From contig JAFZIJ010000185.1 in the NCBI GenBank assembly GCA_017554445.1, positions 1 to 52,902 on the forward strand: a stretch of 52,902 bases of DNA, read 5' to 3'. Source of the stretch: Victivallales bacterium. Lineage in GTDB: Bacteria > Verrucomicrobiota > Lentisphaeria > Oligosphaerales > Oligosphaeraceae. Shown here piece by piece: positions 10,501 through 19,500 of the stretch (position 1 is its first letter; every line of letters begins with the position of its first letter). The notes beneath the pieces were generated by a model, which ran no database searches, had not been told where the DNA came from, and was given only the letters and a program-made list of their open reading frames with translations. The position numbers and the translations under genes were made by a program.

Positions 10501-13500
10501 CGCCGCATCCGCTGGTACAGCGAGACGGCTCCCGCGCCTTACAACCAGGCGCTGAAATCCATCACCGCCATCGCCGGACTCGACATCGCCTCCAGCGGCG
10601 CGACCGACGTCGTGCTCACCAGCTTGACCGTCCGCTTCGTGAGTGTCAAAAACTTCACGATGGATGACCTCCGCGCTCTGACAGTCGATGAGAACTCCGG
10701 CGTCCAGCTCTGGCGTGACCTTGACGGCAACGGCATCTTCAATCCGGACATCGACAAGCTCGTGAAGCTTTCCTCCGCCCCGACGCTGTCCTCTGATGGA
10801 ACGAACTACATCGTCAAGTTCTCGCCGTCCGCCGACAATGAAATCACGAATGCCGACGTCGATGGAATCTACGACTACTTTGTTGTCGTCCAGCCGTCCA
10901 TCACGGCCAACAACAAGCAGAAGACCAACGATGGCGATCAATTCCGTATCATCATCAACAACGGCGATGTGGTCCTTAACAAGACACTGAACAAGAGCGC
11001 CTCCCTGACGAGCGGCACCATCACCATTGACAGCCGCTTCCCCGCTCTGGCTTCCGCCCCCGTGATCACGGATGCCGACAGCGACGGCTATATTGATTCC
11101 GTCAAGCTGGTCTTCGACGAAGCTCTCCGTCCCGGCATGCTCGACGATGTCAGCATCTGGCAGCTCCGCGACTACACCAGCGGCAATGCCCTGACCGTCA
11201 CGAAGGCTGAGCTCTCCAGCGACTACAAGACCGTCACCTTGACGCTCAGCGATGCCGACATCGGCACCACCACGGGCAAGGTTGCCGTCGTCGTCGTCTA
11301 TGATGGTTCCGAAAGCGCCTTGCTGGATTGGGCCGGCAACGCCGTTGATTTCCGCATCGACGCGACCAGACCTGAATCCGCTGACGACTATACCAACTAC
11401 ACCGCCACGAGCGACACAGTCGCCCCGCAGATTGTCCATACCGGCATGAAGATCGCCTCCGCCGACTATGACGAAGCGACCGTCGTCAAGGCAGACAACC
11501 TCTACTTCCATGACCGCAACGCCAACGGTAAGTGGGACGCCGGCGAAGACATCTGGGCCGGTGAAGCTACCTACAAGTGCGACATCAAGACCCGCATCTG
11601 GAACGGCGGCGACAACGCCTGGACGACCGATTTGGGCTACAACGGTGTCAAACTCGAAAACGCTTACTTCTGCGACGCCAACGGCGACGGTGCATGGAAC
11701 GGCTTTGAATTCCTCTGGATCGACGCAGCCGATGAAGACGAAGGCGTCTATGTCGAAGGTAACGACACGATCGTACCGCTGTACCGTACGGAAGAGATCG
11801 ATGTGTTCGATAAGGATCACAACGGTTATGTCGACGCCCTGCGCGTTTACTTCTCCGAAAACGTCAACGACTCCACGATGACCGGCTATGTCGGCACCAC
11901 GGACAGCTACACGGCCTCCAAGTGGAGCGTCACGGGCAACCGCACGTTGACCGCATGGCGCCTCGGTCTCAAGGACGAGGATGTCACGGATATCAACCTG
12001 CGCAGCAAGGTCGTCAAAGACATCATCAACAACAACAGCATGTACTTCACGTTTGCTGAAAACACCGCCGCCTACAGCACGGATTGCGCCATCACGCTGT
12101 CCGTTGCGGCCGGCGAAACCTTGAAGGATGTCAACGGCAACGCGTTGAATGGCGGCAAAGCCTACAACGGTATCGCTGTGAACGACCGTGCAAAACCGAT
12201 CCTGCTGGCCGCTGAAAGCGATACGCGCGTCAACGCCGATGGTGTTCTCGCCGAAGGTAGCAAGCTGACGCTGACCTTCTCCGAACCGATGGCCATCTAC
12301 TATGCTGGCGATGATATCGTCGCCGCGCTGGCCGATGTCCTCATCTTCAAGAACGAAGCTTGGATGACCTTTGACGCCACGCTGGCGAAGACCGTCGAAG
12401 TCTCCGCTGACGACGCATCCAAGATCGTCATCACGATGGCGGAATCCGCCGGATGGAGCTACAAGACCGCAGCCGTCAAGGTGCGTGACGACATTGACAC
12501 CTACACAGAAGACACGGTGTTCGGCGATGTCGCCGGCAACAACTTGGCCATCAACGCCAATTTGGCGGTTTGCCCCGTGACCGGCCTCGTCTATAAGGAT
12601 GCTCCAGTCATCGAGATTCCTATCGCCTACAATGTGGAAGATGACAACATCCTCCGCGCAGATGACCTCAAGGTCAAAGTCTTCTTCGGCAGCTATGGCT
12701 ACTTCCGCAGCGAAAAAGTGTTCGCCAATGCCTTCCAGGTCACTGAATGGGCGCTGACCGTTTCGCATAACGGCGCTGTCGTCAGCCAGAAGATCTTTAC
12801 TGATGAAGATTCCATCACGAATATGGACAAGATTGAAAAGGGCTTCCTGGTCTTTACGGACCGTGAATGGCTCTTCGAAGGTGGCTTCAAGGTTTTGGAT
12901 TATATCCTGAGTCTTGATTTGACGGCTGTCGATCCTGATACCAACGAACCGTTCAACGTCCATACGGAAGTCGCGTTCAAGGCTCAGGCCGATATCTGCG
13001 CCGACTACACGGACATCGGCGACGGCAAAGTGGTTTCGGCTGATGACGGTCTTGTCCTGAACAAGGTCGGCGAGAATGTGGCCAATGGCTACTATGACGT
13101 GACGCTGAAGCTTGCCGACGGCGTTTACACACTGGAATGGAACGGCAACAGCGTCGTCATCGAAGATATCAAGAAAGTCACGACCGTGACGCTGGGCGAC
13201 GAGGCCAATCGCATTCAGGTGACACTGAATCCGAATGTCTTCTCCGCTGAACTCAATGAGAAGATCGAAGCTGGTGAAGATTTCTCCACGAGCTGGACAA
13301 TCCTCGTTGACCAGGATCGCAAGATCAACGTCTTCAATTCGAAGGCTCCGGTTCCTTACAATGTCATTGGCAAGGCTCTGTCCGCCGTCGCCGGATTGGA
13401 TATCGCAAACAGCGGCGAAGAAAATGTCGGTCTTGAAAGCGTGACGGTCCATTTCGTCAGCGAAAATGACTTCGACATGAACGTCCTCTGCGCCTTGTCC

Positions 13501-16500
13501 ACAGGCGACGCCTCTGGCGTCCAGCTGTGGCGCGATGCCAACGGCAACAGCATTTTCGATGAAAATGACAGCATGGTCGCCTTGAGTTCCGCAACCTTCG
13601 AAGACGAAGGCGAAGGCAGCTACAAGGTCGTCCTGACGCTTGCCGCCGCTGATCCGATCGTCAATTCCACGGTTGACGGACTCTATGACTACTACATTGT
13701 CGTCCTTCCGAAGGAAGCCGAGGAAAAGACGAACGAAGGACCGCAGTTCAAGGTCGTCATCAAGCAGGGCGAGATCATCCTTACCAATAAGGAAATCAAG
13801 CATACGGAACTCGTTTCCGAACCTTTCATGATCGACAGCAAAGCCCCCGCGCTTGTGGAATCCTCCATCGCGGACACGGACGGCGATGGCTATCTCGAAA
13901 CGGTCGAACTGACCTTCGACGAACAGCTGCGTCGCGACGCCGTTGATGACATCGCCATCTGGCAGTTGAAGGACGCCTCCAATGGCAAGGCCTTGACTGT
14001 TGTCGAAGCTGCAATGGACGATACATGCACGAAAGTCACGCTGACTCTGGCCGGCAACGACTTGGGCACCACGACAGGCGCAGTCTCCCTGATGGTCGAC
14101 TATAACGACGTCAACGCACTGCTTGACTGGGCCGGCAACGTGGTTGACTTCCGCACGGACGAAACCAAGGCTGAAGGTGACTATGTCAATTATATCACCT
14201 CCGCCGACACAGCCGCACCTGTGGTTCTCAATGAAGGCATCTCCACCGGCGAAGACTTCCGTTCCGAGATCATCGCCGTTCTTGACTCGAACAACAACGG
14301 TCATATCGACGCCATCGACGTGTTCTTCTCCGAGGCTATTGATCCGGCCACGCTGGAGAACGCTGCCTGGACACTGGAAGGATATGGTACACTGGTTGCC
14401 GAAGCCGACGCTGAAAACGCCAGCCATGTCCGCTTCACCTTCGCGGAAAGCGAAGCCTATGACACCGATGCGACGCCTGCGCTGACCATCGACTCCGCCA
14501 TCACCGATCTCGCCGGCAATGCCGTCATCGCTCCTCAAGGCCTGAAGCTCAACGACAAGGCGTCACCTGTTCTTGTCTATGCGAAGGCCGAGGGCGGAAA
14601 GATCGCCGACGACACGATGCCGGAAGGCGTCACTGTCACGCTGACGTTCTCCGAACCTGTCAAGCAGAACCTGTTCACGGATGAAGAGAGCACGGTTGAC
14701 CAGATCATGTCCGACTTCCAGATCCGCCGTAACGGCCAGGCTTGGGAAGACATCACCACCGATCTCGTCAGCGCGGTCGCTGTCGAAGATGGCAAGATTG
14801 TCCTGACCATGGTTGGTGAAACAACTGGCTGGGGCTTGGGCACTTCCATTGACATCAAGGTGAAAGACGCCATCGCCGACACCACGGTCTTCGGTGACGA
14901 AGCCGGCAACAACATCGCCGCCAACACCGTCGCCCTCTATCCTTATGAAGACGCCAATGTGGCGTTCATCCATACGCTCATCGAATTCAAGGATGCGGCC
15001 ATCCTGAATCCGAATGATACGAACAACTACCTCCGCACGAACGGCTTGCCCGTCCAGATGCTGCTGAACAGCGCCTGCGTCGGCAATGCCTTCCAGATCG
15101 AGAGCTGGACGTTCACCGTTGAACATGACGGCGAAGCGACGGCCGCGACGGAAGTTCCCATCAATGCAGCCAGCGCCGCCGCTCTCACGCAGGATGGTGG
15201 CATGGAAGTCTTCACTGACACCGCCTGGCAGGTTGAAGAAGGCGCCGCTCCCGCAATCTACACGTTGAAGGTCAGCTTCACGTGGATTGATCCCGATGAC
15301 GCCAATGCCGAGACAAACGCGCATTCTGTCGAATACGCGACGACCTTCACGGCTCTGGCCAACAATGGCGTCGAACCGATGACGGTCCGCGACGGCATGA
15401 ACTTCGGCGAGAACATCGCGGAAGTCCAGAAGAATGCCTCCAACGTCTGGAGCAACTGGGCTTGGGGTGAAACCAACATCACCAACAACAACTTGCTGAT
15501 CAAGTCCTACAAGTCCTACTACATCGATGAAGAAGGTGCCATCGTCTCCGCGACGGCTGAAACGGCCGAAGCCGGCAATGGCGAATATGTCGCCAAGATG
15601 CGTCTGACTGGTGCTCTCGAAGTCGGCAAGACCTACATCGCCGTTGTGGAAGCCTATGATGGCGCCACGATGATTGGCAAGGGCGTCTCCGACGGCGTGA
15701 CGGTCGTCGAAGCCTTCGACGACGTCGAAAGCATGGAATTCACAGACGGCACCGACTTGAAGGTTGACAATACCGATGAGAAATACAACCTCGCGGTTCG
15801 TACGGACAGCCATGATACGCTTTACGCGAAGTGGACGCAGGTTTCCGATAGCCTGACCGCCAAGGAGAACATGCGCTACAAGTACCGCGTCGTCAGCCAG
15901 TTCGGTTCGTCTCAGTGGTCTGTTGACGCTGGTGCTATGAACCAGCCGCGCCAGTATTTCGGCAGCGCCGTTCTCGGCGACAAGCTCTATGCCATCGGCG
16001 GTTATCAGGATGTCGTCCTGAAGAGCGTCGAAGTCTATGATCTGAACACGCGCAAGTGGAGCGAGGTTGCCTCCCTGAAGGAAGCCCGCCGCGACTTCGC
16101 ATGCGTGACGCTGAACGGCAAGATCTACGCCATCGGCGGTACTGGTGAAGGCGACGTTCCTCTTACCTCAATCGAAGAGTTCAATGGTTCCAGCTGGTCG
16201 AAGCTGCCCGTCACTCTGCCTGAACCCTATGAAAACGTGAAGGCCGTCAAAGTTGACGAGACGCACATCTGGATCATCGGCGCCATCTGGTACAAGGATG
16301 AGACCCGCCAGTCCGTCCTCAAGACGGAAATCCGCAAGTTCGATATTGCAACAGGTGTCTTCAGTAATGAAGTCATCGCCGCTCCGGCAATCACGGCCCG
16401 CTATGGCGACTTCCAGGTCGTCCTGCAGCGCCGCGCAGACGGCAGCAATCTCGTCATCGCGGACGGTCTCGATGCCGATTACGGCATCTGCCGCAAGGTT

Positions 16501-19500
16501 GATGTCGTGGACATCGCCACCGGTGCTGTATCCACGGTTGAACTGACCGACTCCCGCTGGGGTTGCGCGTTGATCGCCGTCCCGAGCGCCGAAGACGCTT
16601 CCGTTGACAACGTCTGGTTCATCGGCGGCATGGACGACTATTTCAACTACCTGAATACAGTTGATCAACTCGACACCACGGGTGCCATCGCCTCGCTGGA
16701 TGGCCAGTTGAACATCGGTCGCGCAGGCGCCAGCGTCTACTGGAACGAAGACCTCAACAACGTCATCATCGTCGGCGGCTTCACCTCCGACCATGCATGG
16801 AAGAACATCCCGGAAATCGCCGCCAATGACGGTGAGACATGGGTCCAGTGCCCCGGCACAGCGATGAATGTGTCCCGTATCGGACAGCATCTCGAAGTCG
16901 TCGGAGCCGATCTCAACAGCAAGCGCATGGTTCTGTTCGGCGGTACCGACCAAGCCAACAGCTACATCGCGGAAACGGAAAGCTGCATCTGGATCGAGGC
17001 TCTTGAGGCCTCCGAATGGATGGTCACGGATGACGACGTCACGAAGGTGAAGGTCGAAGGCCTTGACCTGAAGGAAGGCGCCAGCTACGTCTTCGAAGTG
17101 AAGGCCGTCGATGAACAGGGCTATGAATCTGCCGCCGCTCGCTCCGCCGGTATCTACATCAGCTCCTCCTCCATCAGCCTCGAACTGGTGCCCGCGCCTG
17201 TCGCGAACGCCGCCGAAGGCCAGGTCTATCAGCTGAAGGTCACTGCCAAGAATGATGGCAATACCCTCAGGTACTACCACTATAAGGTCACAAGAGGCGA
17301 AGAAGTCATCGATTACTCCGCCGAATCCATCGACATCACCACGGCTACGACGATGATCCCGTTCGTCTGCGCCGAAGGTGAAAACGAATCCACTTTCGTC
17401 ATCACCGTCTGGAGCGCCATCGATGCGTTGATCAGCGAAACGACTTCCGTGACGGTCGCGAAGGCCACCTATACGGTTGATTCCGTTGATCCTCTGGATG
17501 TTGACAGCTACACGCTGGGTGTCGAGCTCAACGGTTTGGTCGCCTATGAATGGCAGCTGGATGATGGCGACGTCAGCGACGTCACTACGGATGCCGAATT
17601 CACGGTGACTGGCCTGACGGTCGGCAGCCATACGGTCAGCTTGTGGGGTATCGACGCGAACGGCGTCCGCCAGAGTGATGCGACTACCATCACGTTGTTC
17701 TACAAGACGCCCGATATCGTCGGCGACGTCCTTACCGGCGTCATCACCGCCGCTGATGCGCAGTCCAGCGCCGATGGCGAGACTATCGCCTACACGCTGA
17801 CGATGAGCGAAGCCATCGTCAATGATCCTGTCGCCGCCAACTTCACCGTTGAAAACGGCATCATCGAGTCCATCGAAGACGTGGACGGCAACAAGACCAC
17901 CTACACCATCACCGTGAGACCTGACGGAGACGGAATCGTTTCCATCGTCCTGAAGGCCAATACGCTCTTCACTGCCGACAAGGGTATCCCGAACACCGCC
18001 AGCGAAGCGGGCAAGACGCTCTACTTCACGAAGGCCGCTCTGACCTTTACGCCGGCAGTCGATACGGATGAAGAGGATTATGTCGCGTATGTCGGCGAGA
18101 CCGTCGCGATCAATGTCAACTTCGAATCCGACTACGTGCTGCTCGGCGGTGACCTTGGCATCATGTTCGACAGCGACGTCTTCGCGATTGCCGATCTCAC
18201 GAAGGACGGCGATCCCGATGCGACCAAGATGCTCAAAGCCGACTACCAGAAGGACGGCTATGTCGCCTCCTGGATTAAAGACGGTGACAAGATCGTCGGC
18301 ATCCGCCTCGGCGGTGCCAACGGCAAGGCGACTGCGACCTCCGGCATCTATGCGACCATCACCTTCTATGTCCTCAAGGAAGTCACCGAAGGTAGCGCGA
18401 TCACACTCCAGGCTTTGGAGAACACCGACGAATACGCCGGTATCGCATTGCCCGGACTGCACCTCCAGGGCGAAATGCTCGCCGCCGTCGAATACGGCGA
18501 AGTCGTCGTCGCGACCGCTCTCAGACGGCCTGTTCTGGCGCTGACCGCCGCCGAGACGACGGTTGCGGAAGGCAATGTCGAACTGACGATTGGTCTTGGC
18601 TACGCGCTCGATAGCGATGTTGTCGTCGACTTCATCGAAAACGGTGAAGTGCTGTCCACTGAAACCATCAAGGCTGGTAAGACGGCTGTGACGGTCACGT
18701 TGGACAAGGCCGATAACTTCCTGACCGGCGACCGCGTCTTCACCTACGCCATCGCCTGCACGGATGACGCCGTCATCCTCGATGACACGGCTGTCGTAAT
18801 CAACGTCATCGACGACGATACGGCCATTACCCTGACGCGTGAAGCCGACGCGATCAACGAAGGCGACCAGATGGTCATCACCTTCGCGCTGGCTGAAGGC
18901 ATCACCGCCGCGGCGGATGTCACCTTCAACAGCCCGTTGATCCCGACGACCGATCCCGACACGTTCACCTCCGGTATTGACTTCCGTATGGATGCGGAAC
19001 CCGTCATCGCCGCTGGCGAAAACTCCGGTACGATCACCATCAAGACCTACATCGACAACGCCATCAACGGCGACTACGACATCACTGTCACGCTAACGGA
19101 AATGAATGTCGGCGGCAATGAATGCAGCGCATTCGACCCCGCCTCCATCTCCTTCATCGTCAAAGACTCCGACTACAAGCGCGGCGACTTCGACGGCAAC
19201 AATATCGTTGACTACGACGACGTCATCGCCTTCTTGTCCAAGATGGGCGCGACAGTTGCCGACGCTGACTGGGCGGAAAACAAGATGTATGATCTCGACA
19301 ACGACGGCGACGTCGATTACGACGACCTCATCGAACTCCTCTCCTTGATGGAATTCGACGGCAGACGCGGCGGTGCTTCCACGCGTGGCGACAAGGTGAT
19401 CCGCCTCTGGCTGGAATCCGACAAGCAGATTGTGGCGCCCGGTGATATCATCAACGTCAAGCTCATGGCTGAAAACATGACTGGCCAGGGATTGAGCGCT

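Noticed and set aside
7651..14538. Long open frames on the minus strand opposite giant gene 1 (913 and 1358 codons)
   Set aside because: They are antisense shadows caused by the strong third-position G/C bias of the plus-strand gene. They have no recognisable domains, no ribosome sites and low-complexity Val/Asp/Gly-rich products.
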